13,451 nt of DNA from UMGS1370 sp963557065 (lineage in GTDB: Bacteria; Bacillota; Clostridia; Lachnospirales; Lachnospiraceae): the NCBI GenBank assembly GCA_963557065.1, contig CAUWCT010000033.1:1-13451 (forward strand). The letters are read 5' to 3'. The notes beneath the pieces are model-generated. The model worked only from the letters and a program-made list of their open reading frames with translations. It did no database searches and was not told the origin of the DNA. Both the position numbers and the translations under genes were made by a program. Shown here piece by piece: positions 1-6,150 of this stretch (within the stretch, counting starts at the first letter, position 1; the number at the start of each line of letters is the position of its first letter).

Positions 1-140
1 GACACATCAAAATCTTTTTCAAAAGGTTCTTGACATATCACCAGAATGCTTTGATCCGTTATTTCTCCTGTTAGTCGTAACAATTCAGCCATGCATCTTC
101 TTGCTGAACTGTTACCATTTATTCTCACACAGTATAGCAT
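1..140 (-). CDS. 5' part of an unidentified gene running off the left edge
   Basis: A frame on the minus strand is open from an ATG at 140 to the window edge, giving 46 residues without a stop. The translation starts MLYCVRINGNSSARRC and ends ILVICQEPFEKDFDV, which looks protein-like, but I do not recognise a family. A second possible start is the ATG at 92 (codon 17), which would give MAELLRLTGEI. Neither start has a good ribosome binding site: the upstream ATG has only AGGA about 14 nt away, and the inner one has a weak AAGAAG. A TATACT sequence just after the upstream ATG could be a -10 element, which would favour the inner start. Codons 10-22 coincide with an inverted repeat (77-115), so part of the frame may come from a repeat element. 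Open length alone is weak evidence. Confidence 0.4.
   Translation of the reverse strand, partial: MLYCVRINGNSSARRCMAELLRLTGEITDQSILVICQEPFEKDFDV
77..115. repeat. short palindromic repeat, related to the element at 4216-4367
   Basis: GTAACAATTCAGC (77-89) and GCTGAACTGTTAC (103-115) are inverted repeats with one mismatch around a 13-nt loop. The left arm plus loop (GTAAC, then TTCAGCCATGCATCTT) closely matches the left end of the longer element at 4216, so the two are probably full-length and miniature versions of one repeat family. It lies inside the open frame at the left edge. Confidence 0.6.
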
Positions 141-193
141 ACTTTTTTAAAAAATCCTATTAAACTTTTTCTTACAAGTCTTTCAGATGTATA

Positions 194-226
194 AAAACGC
201 CCTTGCCCCGGCGGGCAAAAGCGTTT
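194..226 (-). terminator. intrinsic terminator of the chemoreceptor gene
   Basis: Read on the minus strand, AAACGC plus TTTTGCCC pairs with GGGCAAG plus GGCGTTT across a short GCCG loop, giving a stem of about 13 pairs, then TTTTTA. It lies 15 nt past the stop codon of the receptor gene and separates it from the gene at the left edge. Confidence 0.8.
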
Positions 227-240
227 CTATTCCTGTCTGT

Positions 241-2370
241 TTAGTATTTCAACTCGTCGGATGGTTCAGGCTGTGTAAATGGCTGGCTTTCAAAAGAACC
301 GTCCTCTTCCTGGTAAGATTCCCGGATACCGGATGGCAGATTGAATCTGGCAACCAGATCTTTCAGCATGCGGGCCTGACCGGAAAGTTCCTCGCTGGCT
401 GCAGCGCTCTCCTCTGCCGTTGCCGAATTGTTCTGCACAACGCTGGATATCTGGTCAACACCGGCTGCAGTCTGGTGAATCGCTTCATCCTGGCTGGTAG
501 AACTTTCTACAATCTTATGAGCGTTTACATTGATCTCCTCAACGCTGGTATAAACCAGATCAAAGGATGCAGATGTCTTTTCTGCAATCACTTTTCCCTG
601 TGCAACTGCATCTAATGCCATCTGAATCAGTTCAGCCGTTGTTTTAGATGCCTCGGCAGTTTTTCCTGCAAGATTTCTCACCTCATCTGCAACTACCGCA
701 AATCCTTTTCCGGCTGCTCCGGCTCTGGCTGCCTCTACTGCGGCATTCAGCGCCAGTATATTGGTCTGAAATGCAATATCTTCAATATTTTTAATAATAT
801 TGGCAACTTTTTTGGAGTTTTCTGAAATAGACTCCATGGATTCCAGCATCGCTTTCATCTTTTGTTCACTATCGTGAACCTCTGTTCCTACGGAGTCAAT
901 CTGTTTTCCTGTCTCCAAAATCGTCTGTGTATTATCGCCAATCTGACGCGCAATCTTCTGAAGATTTTCTGCCAGTTCCTGAACGCTGGACGCCTGCTCC
1001 GTAGCGCCCTGTGCCTGTGACTGGGCACCAAGTGCAATCTGATCCGATCCGGCCGCTACCTGGTCTGCTGCTGCAACCACTGATTTCAACGCCTCTGATA
1101 TGGTATCTCTGGCTTTCAAAAGAGCTTCTTTTACCTTTGAAAATTCTCCTTTATAATCCTGCTGCAGAGTAAATGTGAAATTTCCTTTTCCCATCTCACT
1201 CAGTACCTGCGTCATCTCATCAATATACAGCATATATTTTTTCAATCTGTCTGTAACTGCATTAATATCTGCCGCTACCAGCCCCACTTCATCTCTTGCC
1301 AGTATCTCTGCCCTGGTGTCCAGATCTCCGTCTGCGATTCTGGTCGTTACAGAAGAAAGATTTTTAATTCCTTTTGTTATCTTTAAACTGAATACAACAA
1401 TAACTGCCGCCATCACTGCAAAAGAAAGCACCAGCCAGAATACCAGTTTCCAGACTGTGGCATTAATACCTTCCCGGTACTCTGCTCTCGGCATCATACC
1501 CAAATAAGAGAAATCTGTATTTTCCTGATGATATACAGAGCCATAGTATCTTGTTCCGCCGCGTGTATACTCCATACGTTCTACAGACTGGTTATTTAAA
1601 ACCGCATCCAGAACATTACTGGAATAACCGATTTTATCAATAGACTGCGTCACCAGTTCAGATTCCGGATGGTACAAAATATTATTATCGCAGTCAAATA
1701 TGGTAACATACCCTGTTTCACCAATATGCAGCTGGGCAATTCCGGCCGAAATCACACTCATATCCAGATCCAGTCCCAGAACTCCTATCGTCTTTCCCCC
1801 TTCCACAATCGGAGATGCAAAAGTCAAAGAAAGCTTTCCTGTAGTAGCATCTTTATATACACCTGTCATCATACCAGTCTGTTTATTAATCGTCTCATCA
1901 TACCATGGCCGGCTGGTCCAGTCTGCCTCTGTCACATATGTACCATCGGACAGCAAAAGTTCCTGATGCTCTACACTATACAGCCATACAGCGTTTAGCA
2001 TCTCATCGCTGCCCTGCAGATTTTTCAAATAAGAGATAATATCAGCCTGTGCCGGTGTTCCTTTAAAATCGGCTTCCCATTTAGTCAGATTCGTTCTGAT
2101 TGCATTGGTCTGCACAATCATTTTCCCCATTCCCAGATACCGTTGAAAATGAGAGTTCATCTCATTGGCCACCGCTTCGGTCTCGGCCGCCAGATACTTA
2201 TCACTGATACTGATAATGGTCTTATCAATGTCATGATTGAGAGATACTCCCAAATAGATAAAAATAATGGCCAGCGGTGTAAGAAGTCCCAATAACAATT
2301 TTTGCATTATGCCGAACTTCACTTTAAAATTTCTTGTTTGTATTCTTTCTTGTTCTGTCTGCATACTCAT
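241..2370 (-). CDS. methyl-accepting chemotaxis protein (dCache-HAMP-MCP)
   Basis: This 709-aa transmembrane chemoreceptor senses an extracellular ligand and controls the CheA kinase through CheW. Membrane segment 1 is at about residues 23-44. An extracellular double-Cache-type sensor spans about 45-300, with the Cache-like stretch RPWYDETINKQTGMMTGVY at 154-172. Membrane segment 2 is at about 307-329, HAMP at about 330-382, and the coiled-coil signalling domain at about 420-675. The highly conserved hairpin tip is clear: EDIAFQTNILALNAAVEAAR (530-549), followed by GKGFAVVADEVRNLA (554-568). No CheR-binding pentapeptide is visible at the C-terminus, which is acidic and ends DELKY. The start is supported by AGGAG 5 nt upstream (complement of 2376-2380); a second ATG two codons later is also possible. 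The ligand cannot be predicted. The gene stands alone, with a terminator at 194-226 and a long leader containing a hairpin and a tetranucleotide tract. Confidence 0.96.
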   Translation of the reverse strand: MSMQTEQERIQTRNFKVKFGIMQKLLLGLLTPLAIIFIYLGVSLNHDIDKTIISISDKYLAAETEAVANEMNSHFQRYLGMGKMIVQTNAIRTNLTKWEADFKGTPAQADIISYLKNLQGSDEMLNAVWLYSVEHQELLLSDGTYVTEADWTSRPWYDETINKQTGMMTGVYKDATTGKLSLTFASPIVEGGKTIGVLGLDLDMSVISAGIAQLHIGETGYVTIFDCDNNILYHPESELVTQSIDKIGYSSNVLDAVLNNQSVERMEYTRGGTRYYGSVYHQENTDFSYLGMMPRAEYREGINATVWKLVFWLVLSFAVMAAVIVVFSLKITKGIKNLSSVTTRIADGDLDTRAEILARDEVGLVAADINAVTDRLKKYMLYIDEMTQVLSEMGKGNFTFTLQQDYKGEFSKVKEALLKARDTISEALKSVVAAADQVAAGSDQIALGAQSQAQGATEQASSVQELAENLQKIARQIGDNTQTILETGKQIDSVGTEVHDSEQKMKAMLESMESISENSKKVANIIKNIEDIAFQTNILALNAAVEAARAGAAGKGFAVVADEVRNLAGKTAEASKTTAELIQMALDAVAQGKVIAEKTSASFDLVYTSVEEINVNAHKIVESSTSQDEAIHQTAAGVDQISSVVQNNSATAEESAAASEELSGQARMLKDLVARFNLPSGIRESYQEEDGSFESQPFTQPEPSDELKY

Positions 2371-2455
2371 TTTGTCTCCTTTTTGCTTTTGAATGAATGT
2401 TTACAGTATCTGGATAACCTTCTCACCTCTCTTTTCACAAAAATTTTCAATATTG

Positions 2456-2512
2456 AAAAAAGCCCAAATCCCCTTCTGTTCTTCAGCACAAGCGGGTATT
2501 TTGGACTTTTTT
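2456..2512. terminator. bidirectional terminator-like hairpin in the chemoreceptor leader
   Basis: The arms AAGCCCAAAT plus CCC (2461-2473) and GGG plus ATTTTGGACTT (2494-2508) pair with a few mismatches around a loop of about 20 nt. A run of six T follows on both strands: 2507-2512 on plus, and the complement of 2456-2461 on minus. On the minus strand it lies between the predicted receptor promoter (2581-2609) and the receptor ATG, so it could act as an attenuator. On the plus strand no gene ends here. Function is inferred from the fold only. Confidence 0.5.
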
Positions 2513-2539
2513 ATACCACAAAAAAGGCAGGCGACTTTA

Positions 2540-2577
<38 letters not shown>

Positions 2578-2580
2578 ATA

Positions 2581-2609
2581 ATTGTATATTTTTTATCTTC
2601 TATCAGCAA
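2581..2609 (-). promoter_or_regulatory. predicted sigma-A promoter of the chemoreceptor gene
   Basis: On the minus strand TTGCTG (complement of 2604-2609), a 17-nt spacer and TACAAT (complement of 2581-2586) form a good sigma-A promoter. The start of transcription would be near 2574, inside the TCTG tract, giving a leader of about 200 nt before the receptor ATG at 2370. No convincing promoter closer to the gene was seen. Confidence 0.55.
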
Positions 2610-2725
2610 GTTAAATCCTCTGTTTTTTACATATATTTTTTCGTTTCATATTATTTATCGACAATATTTTAACAAAAATAAGTCTTTTTCATTCAAAAAC
2701 ATCTGCAGGGGTTGCCCTTTTGGGT

Positions 2726-2755
2726 ATGGAAGGATTCTCTGCTTTCTCCTTCCAT
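2726..2755. other. perfect 9-bp inverted repeat upstream of the repeat-protein gene
   Basis: ATGGAAGGA (2726-2734) and TCCTTCCAT (2747-2755) are perfect inverted repeats around a 12-nt loop. No T run follows, so this is not a normal terminator. It lies 43 nt upstream of the TATAAT at 2798 and could be a regulator site or an RNA hairpin of an upstream transcript. Confidence 0.4.
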
Positions 2756-2772
2756 TCCTGCCAGTAACCTAC

Positions 2773-2826
2773 ACTATCGCAGTCCATTTTGATACGCTAT
2801 AATGGGGACCGTAATGCAACGATAGT
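2773..2826 (+). promoter_or_regulatory. predicted promoter of the repeat-protein gene, bracketed by an inverted repeat
   Basis: TATAAT at 2798-2803 is a perfect -10 box. The -35 position 17 nt upstream (TATCGC, 2775-2780) is poor, which suggests activator dependence. ACTATCG (2773-2779) and CGATAGT (2820-2826) form a 7-bp inverted repeat, one arm on the -35 region and the other just after the expected start site. The gene's AGGAG is at 2842-2846. Confidence 0.4.
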
Positions 2827-2858
2827 CACTCACAACGAAAAAGGAGAGAATCACAATT

Positions 2859-4211
2859 ATGAAAAAATCAACGAAACTTATAGCTGCATTATCCACTGCA
2901 GCAATTTTGTCTGCAGCTACCCCTTCCTTCTTAAACGGACCGGTATTTGCTTTGGCCGCCTCTTCCGGCTGGGTCGAAGAAAACGGAAGTTTCCGCTACT
3001 ATGATTCTGACGGCTATTATGTAACCGATGCCTGGAAAAAACGGGGCGATGACTGGTACTATTTAAATGATGAAGGCCAGATTACTACCAATGAAATGAT
3101 TGAGGAATACTATGTTGACGAAACCGGAAAAAAGGTGGCAAACCAGTGGGTTTCCATTGACAATGACGATATGTTTGATGTTCCGGAAGCGCAGGATACT
3201 CTGTGGTATTATTTTGGAAAAGACGGCCGCTCCATCCGTTCAAAATGGCAGTCCGTCGATGGAAACTGGTACTATTTTAATGAAGACGGCATTATGCTGA
3301 CCGGCAAACAGACCATTGAAGACTCTGTATATTATTTAGGGGACGACGGTGTGCGCCGCACCGGCTGGATTCAGCTTTCTAATGAATCCGACAGCCCCAA
3401 TGATGAAAGTTCCTGGCACTATTTTGAGAAAAATGGCAAAATGGTTCTCAACGAACTGGATAAGAAAATCAACGGCAACTACTATACCTTTGTAGACGGA
3501 GTGATGCAGACCGGATGGTACAAACTGCCGGAAGCTGCGAATGCCACCCCGGCAAATGCAGAGCAGGCTTCTGAACAGAATGAGAAAGCGTCTCTTTCCA
3601 TTGCCGGTTATCAGTATTATGAAGAAGATGGAAAACGCGCTTCCGGGTGGTACGACATTTACGGCGCAGAAGGAATCAGCGATGACAGCGAAACCTATCG
3701 CTTCTATTTTAAAAAGGGAGTGCCCATGGCTGCATCCGCAGGCGTACAGATCTTTACCATCAATGGAAAACAGTATGCCTTTAATATAAGAGGTGAAATG
3801 CAGACCGGAAAACAGATCATCACTACAGAAGACGGCCAGACCGCCAATGCCTACTTTGCTGAAGACGGTACTATGAAAACCGGAAAACAGGCGATTGCTG
3901 ACGAAGAATCCGGCATCACTGAATACTGGTATTTCCACACTGACGGCGCCAAAAAAGGCCATGGATTCAATGGTATCCAGGACAACCGCCTGTATATTGA
4001 CGGACGGCGTCAGGATGCAGACAGTGAACTGCGCTACGCACCTGTCGAATTTAACGGCAAACAATACCTGGTAAACACAAGCGGTATGGTTCAGCGCGCA
4101 TCTTCCTCTTCCAAGTCCTCTGAAAAGCCGGAACTTGGCAGCGGATACAAAGATATGAAAGATTCCAATGAAAAAATCTGGGTGGTAGATACCCAGGGGG
4201 TTATACACTAA
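2859..4211 (+). CDS. secreted protein of tandem cell-wall-binding (choline-binding-type) repeats
   Basis: This 450-aa exported protein has an N-terminal signal peptide: KK at residues 2-3, a hydrophobic stretch at about 8-25, and possible cleavage near VFALA at 29-33. The mature part is almost wholly aromatic/glycine repeats of the CW_binding_1 type (about 20 residues: W, then WYYF, then DG, then TGW/TGK). Clear units include GDDWYYLNDEGQ (63-74), GNWYYFNEDGIMLTGK (135-150), YTFVDGVMQTGW (209-220), YQYYEEDGKRASGW (251-264) and AYFAEDGTMKTGK (331-343). No hydrolase, peptidase or sortase signal is present. A Ser/Lys-rich stretch (414-423) precedes the C-terminus. Related repeats bind choline on teichoic acids in streptococci or form toxin receptor-binding regions, so an envelope or carbohydrate-binding role is likely; the ligand is unknown. 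It appears monocistronic, with its own -10 box upstream and a terminator at 4382-4416. Confidence 0.88.
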   Translation: MKKSTKLIAALSTAAILSAATPSFLNGPVFALAASSGWVEENGSFRYYDSDGYYVTDAWKKRGDDWYYLNDEGQITTNEMIEEYYVDETGKKVANQWVSIDNDDMFDVPEAQDTLWYYFGKDGRSIRSKWQSVDGNWYYFNEDGIMLTGKQTIEDSVYYLGDDGVRRTGWIQLSNESDSPNDESSWHYFEKNGKMVLNELDKKINGNYYTFVDGVMQTGWYKLPEAANATPANAEQASEQNEKASLSIAGYQYYEEDGKRASGWYDIYGAEGISDDSETYRFYFKKGVPMAASAGVQIFTINGKQYAFNIRGEMQTGKQIITTEDGQTANAYFAEDGTMKTGKQAIADEESGITEYWYFHTDGAKKGHGFNGIQDNRLYIDGRRQDADSELRYAPVEFNGKQYLVNTSGMVQRASSSSKSSEKPELGSGYKDMKDSNEKIWVVDTQGVIH

Positions 4212-4215
4212 TTTA

Positions 4216-4367
4216 GTAACCGTTCAGCCTTGCATCTTTTTGCCCGCCTGTGGCGGACAAGAAGCGTCTGGCGTCAGCCCTATAAAGATTCAGACAGCAA
4301 ACCTCTTATGAAAACAAGCTGTGGGTGCTTTTTCCTGTCTGAATCTTCGCATGGCTGAACTGTTGCC
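4216..4367. repeat. 152-bp nested inverted-repeat element (MITE-like)
   Basis: The ends GTAACCGTTCAGCCTTGC (4216-4233) and GCATGGCTGAACTGTTGCC (4349-4367) are imperfect inverted repeats. Inside, AAGATTCAGACAG (4285-4297) and CTGTCTGAATCTT (4335-4347) form a perfect 13-bp inverted repeat. A small hairpin CCGCC-TGT-GGCGG lies at 4244-4256. The element has no coding capacity. It starts 4 nt after the stop codon of the repeat-protein gene and lies before that gene's terminator. A shortened relative is at 77-115. This is consistent with a non-autonomous miniature element or an extragenic palindromic repeat; I cannot identify target-site duplications with confidence. Confidence 0.65.
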
Positions 4368-4381
4368 TAATTTGTAAAAAG

Positions 4382-4416
4382 AAGCTGCGTTTCCCACCAG
4401 GAACTGCAGCTTTTTT
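4382..4416 (+). terminator. intrinsic terminator after the repeat-protein gene
   Basis: AAGCTGC (4382-4388) pairs with GCAGCTT (4406-4412), with partial inner pairing of GTTTCC and GGAACT, followed by a T run (4411-4416). It lies 170 nt past the stop because the repeat element sits in between. Confidence 0.8.
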
Positions 4417-4433
4417 GCTTTTCTTTTATTTTT

Positions 4434-4462
4434 TTGTCATATATCAACAGGTTTCCTATTAT
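4434..4462 (+). promoter_or_regulatory. predicted sigma-A promoter of the 68-aa small-protein gene
   Basis: TTGTCA (4434-4439), a 17-nt spacer and TATTAT (4457-4462) make a near-consensus promoter. Its start site near 4469 would give a leader of about 64 nt before the ATG at 4533. This supports the short reading frame and argues against starting translation at 4434, inside the promoter. Confidence 0.65.
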
Positions 4463-4532
4463 ATATAAATACCAGGGGAGTTACTTAAAACAAGAATTAT
4501 ACCCTGTCAATTTCAATATACCGGAGGCCTTT

Positions 4533-4739
4533 ATGAAAGAATCTTCTCATTATTCCTGCAGCCATTGCGGCTATTACCCGTTTTGCCATCCATTTCTGAC
4601 CAATCAGCGCGAAACTATGACACGTCTGACCAACCGGGTCCAGGAACTCGAACAGGAAAATGCTGCATTAAAAAATACCGTAGAATGGATGCATGCAACT
4701 ATCTGGGATATGGTAAAAAAACAGCGACATTCCCATTGA
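4533..4739 (+). CDS. 68-aa protein with a Cys/His cluster and a coiled coil
   Basis: The start ATG at 4533 follows GGAGG (4523-4527) by 5 nt. A longer in-frame version from 4434 lacks a ribosome binding site and overlaps the predicted promoter. The N-terminus holds CSHCGYYPFCHPF (residues 9-21), with three Cys and a His spaced like a possible zinc-binding knuckle. Residues about 28-50 have a regular hydrophobic heptad pattern (MTRLTNRVQELEQENAALKN), typical of a leucine-zipper-like coiled coil. The C-terminus is basic (KKQRHSH). The protein would be small, cytosolic and probably dimeric, perhaps an adaptor or regulator of DNA or protein. I do not recognise a named family. It has its own promoter and a weak terminator, and sits at the left end of the regulator cluster. 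Confidence 0.7.
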   Translation: MKESSHYSCSHCGYYPFCHPFLTNQRETMTRLTNRVQELEQENAALKNTVEWMHATIWDMVKKQRHSH

Positions 4740-4767
4740 CCGCTCCCGATGACAAGTTCTGATTCTA

Positions 4768-4793
4768 AAAGGAAGCTCTTTCGCTCTCTTTTT
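4768..4793 (+). terminator. weak terminator after the 68-aa gene
   Basis: AAAGGAAGC (4768-4776) pairs imperfectly with GCTCTCTTT (4783-4791) over a 6-nt loop, followed by T residues. The stem contains a G-T pair and one mismatch, so it is modest. Confidence 0.4.
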
Positions 4794-4799
4794 GTCGAA
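4793..4799 (+). promoter_or_regulatory. Spo0A-box match upstream of the Spo0A-C-like gene
   Basis: TGTCGAA is a perfect match to the 0A-box consensus known from Bacillus and Clostridium. It lies about 47 nt upstream of the -10 box of the gene at 4879. A 7-mer occurs by chance: the same word is also found inside coding regions at 5058, 7048 (reverse) and 12086. Confidence 0.35.
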
Positions 4800-4820
4800 A
4801 GAAGTCTAATTTCATCCTTT

Positions 4821-4851
4821 TTGCTGACTTTGCCATGAATTCTAGTACAAT
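4821..4851 (+). promoter_or_regulatory. predicted promoter of the Spo0A-C-like gene
   Basis: TACAAT (4846-4851) is a good -10 box. Candidate -35 boxes are CTGACT (4824-4829, 16-nt spacer) or TTGCTG (4821-4826, 19-nt spacer). The start site near 4858 lies just before AAAGGAG at 4863-4869, so the leader is short. Confidence 0.5.
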
Positions 4852-4878
4852 AGAAAACAGAGAAAGGAGCTGTCTGCT

Positions 4879-5301
4879 ATGAATACCAATCTTCCCATTT
4901 CCGTTATCCGCTCTTTAGGTATTTCAGCCACCCATTTAGGATATTATTATTTAAATACCTCTGTTTTGCTTATCCTGGAAGACGAAAATCGACTTCTGAT
5001 GGTTTCCAAACTCCTCTATCCCCTGGTGGCAGAAATTCACAGTACCACTCCATCCTGTGTCGAACGCAACATCCGCACTGTCATCTCCCTTTGCTGGAGC
5101 CGAGGGGACAGGGAGCGCCTTTTTCAGATTGCCGGATGCCGTCTCCAGTCCAAGCCGACAAATGGAGAATTTATCGATATTCTCTCCTGCTATATCAAAA
5201 AACATAATCCTTCTGATGAATGGAAGAAAAATGGAACTCTTTTTTCTATGCTGGTGATTCCGGAAAACCGCAGCAGCCACAGAACCATTCTCTCTCCTTA
5301 A
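4879..5301 (+). CDS. stand-alone Spo0A C-terminal-domain-like DNA-binding protein
   Basis: This 140-aa protein aligns by eye with the effector domain of Spo0A, the master sporulation regulator, across residues about 10-107. Matching landmarks are LGISATHLGYYYL (13-25), the VSKLLYPLVAEIHSTT segment (42-57), the recognition-helix-like CVERNIRTVISLCWSRGD (60-77), and KPTNGEFIDIL (92-102). The phosphoacceptor receiver domain of Spo0A is absent, so it cannot be switched by phosphorylation in the usual way. A tail of about 33 residues (108-140) has no clear similarity. The start follows AAAGGAG by 9 nt. It may bind 0A-like boxes, compete with Spo0A or regulate its neighbours; this is inference. A second, more diverged protein of the same type is encoded at 5807-6127 on the other strand. 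Confidence 0.82.
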   Translation: MNTNLPISVIRSLGISATHLGYYYLNTSVLLILEDENRLLMVSKLLYPLVAEIHSTTPSCVERNIRTVISLCWSRGDRERLFQIAGCRLQSKPTNGEFIDILSCYIKKHNPSDEWKKNGTLFSMLVIPENRSSHRTILSP

Positions 5302-5336
5302 GTTCAGACTGCCCTTTTCTCTCCCTGTCTGCCGGT

Positions 5337-5579
5337 TTATTCCACATTTTCTTCTATTCCTTCAAATTCCGGAACATCAAAAAATTCTTTCAGCGTTATT
5401 CCCAGACCGCCGCACAATTTCGATATCGTAAACAGACCTGGATTCTTGGTTGTACCATCTATAATATGCATTAATGTAGTCAGCGGTACTGCTGATTTGT
5501 ATGCCAATTCATAGTAAGAATACCGCCTTTTTCCGCATAAATCTGCAATTCTTGCCGCCAGTATCTTCTGTCCGTCCAT
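5337..5579 (-). CDS. small XRE-family HTH transcriptional regulator
   Basis: This 80-aa protein is nearly all a Cro/CI-type helix-turn-helix domain (about residues 4-66). It begins KILAARIADLCGKRRYSYYE, has the recognition segment YELAYKSAVPLTTLMHIIDG (23-42), and ends with the typical LCGGLGITLKEFFD (55-68). The tail is short and acidic. The start follows GGGGG by about 7 nt (complement of 5587-5591). It converges on the Spo0A-C-like gene with only 35 nt between stops and no clear terminator there. It has a good proximal promoter (5610-5638) and a candidate Spo0A-linked distal one (5716-5749). Its target is unknown; small solitary XRE proteins often repress themselves or a neighbour. Confidence 0.85.
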   Translation of the reverse strand: MDGQKILAARIADLCGKRRYSYYELAYKSAVPLTTLMHIIDGTTKNPGLFTISKLCGGLGITLKEFFDVPEFEGIEENVE

Positions 5580-5609
5580 GTTAGAACCCCCTTTGTGCCA
5601 AATTATTTT

Positions 5610-5638
5610 CTAATAGTTTATACAAAAAAACATTTCAA
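5610..5638 (-). promoter_or_regulatory. predicted proximal promoter of the XRE gene
   Basis: On the minus strand TTGAAA (complement of 5633-5638), a 17-nt spacer and TATTAG (complement of 5610-5615) give a plausible sigma-A promoter. Its start near 5603 leaves a leader of about 24 nt that contains the ribosome binding site. Confidence 0.5.
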
Positions 5639-5715
5639 TAGATACCATATAAGGTAGCAATGGACAAAAAAATACAATTTCTGCTATTTTATCCATCTTT
5701 ATAAGTATAAAACGT

Positions 5716-5749
5716 ATTATAGTCCTGAAATGTGGCACGTCTTTCGACA
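5716..5749 (-). promoter_or_regulatory. candidate Spo0A-activated promoter upstream of the XRE gene
   Basis: On the minus strand a perfect TATAAT (complement of 5716-5721) has a perfect 0A box, TGTCGAA (complement of 5743-5749), centred at about -37. TTGTCG lies 23 nt upstream of the -10 box. This resembles the B. subtilis spoIIG promoter, where a 0A box overlaps a -35 element set too far from the -10. The leader to the XRE ATG would be about 130 nt. Confidence 0.4.
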
Positions 5750-5806
5750 AATCTTGCACCTTTGATAATATAGATTTTTAGAAAATACAGATATTCAAAA
5801 ACGTAA

Positions 5807-6127
5807 TCAGTTTTTCATGCATTCTGCCAGCGCTTCTATCAGTTCCCGCGGATACAGCCCTGCATCAATTTTCCGCTCCAGGCAGGTTTCCAGATATTCC
5901 TGCCCTCCATTATTAAAAAATACTTTCCGGAATGTCCGCAAATTTTTTTCCACATTCTGAATGCTCTTCTGTTTATGCTGGGCAACCGGAAAATATACCC
6001 GTTCCCGAACCCGCACCAGCCGTTCCTCATCTTCTGCCACCAGTTCCATGCACAAAAGCATATCTTCATATCCCCTGTAACTTTTTAAAAATGGAATCTG
6101 ATTTAAAATTTCTTTTGCCGATTTCAT
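5807..6127 (-). CDS. divergent stand-alone Spo0A-C-like protein
   Basis: This 106-aa protein follows the same layout as the Spo0A-C-like protein encoded at 4879, with equal spacing: RGYEDMLLCMELVAEDEERL (18-37) against LGYYYLNTSVLLILEDENRL, VYFPVAQHKQKSIQNVEKNLR (44-64) against the LYPLVAEIHSTTPSCVERNIR region, and PRELIEALAECM (93-104) against NGEFIDILSCYI. The helix-turn-helix equivalent (about 54-70) keeps VE-x-N-x-R, but the WSRG motif has become FNNGG. It probably has the same fold with different DNA contacts, or it may have lost DNA binding. No receiver domain is present. The start follows a strong AGGGGGAG. An inverted repeat (TGCAGCA/TGCTGCA) lies just upstream. The only hairpin after the stop is AT-rich and weak (5797-5815), so transcription may continue into the XRE gene. 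Confidence 0.65.
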   Translation of the reverse strand: MKSAKEILNQIPFLKSYRGYEDMLLCMELVAEDEERLVRVRERVYFPVAQHKQKSIQNVEKNLRTFRKVFFNNGGQEYLETCLERKIDAGLYPRELIEALAECMKN

Positions 6128-6150
6128 TGTACTCCCCCTTATTATTATTG

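Noticed and set aside
2653..2660. GTCGATAA (minus strand) as a sigma-28 -10 box for the chemoreceptor
   Set aside because: No TAAA element lies 15-16 nt upstream, and a proper sigma-A promoter is present closer to the gene.
3336..4208. 290-aa minus-strand frame
   Set aside because: It is the antisense shadow of the repeat-protein gene; the plus frame has a signal peptide, a ribosome binding site and recognisable repeats.
4434..4532. N-terminal extension of the 68-aa protein
   Set aside because: The extra 33 codons begin inside a near-consensus promoter and lack a ribosome binding site, while the ATG at 4533 has GGAGG at good spacing.
5058..5064. Further TGTCGAA words (5058, 7048 reverse, 12086) as Spo0A sites
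   Set aside because: They lie inside coding regions, and a few matches to a 7-mer are expected by chance in 13 kb.
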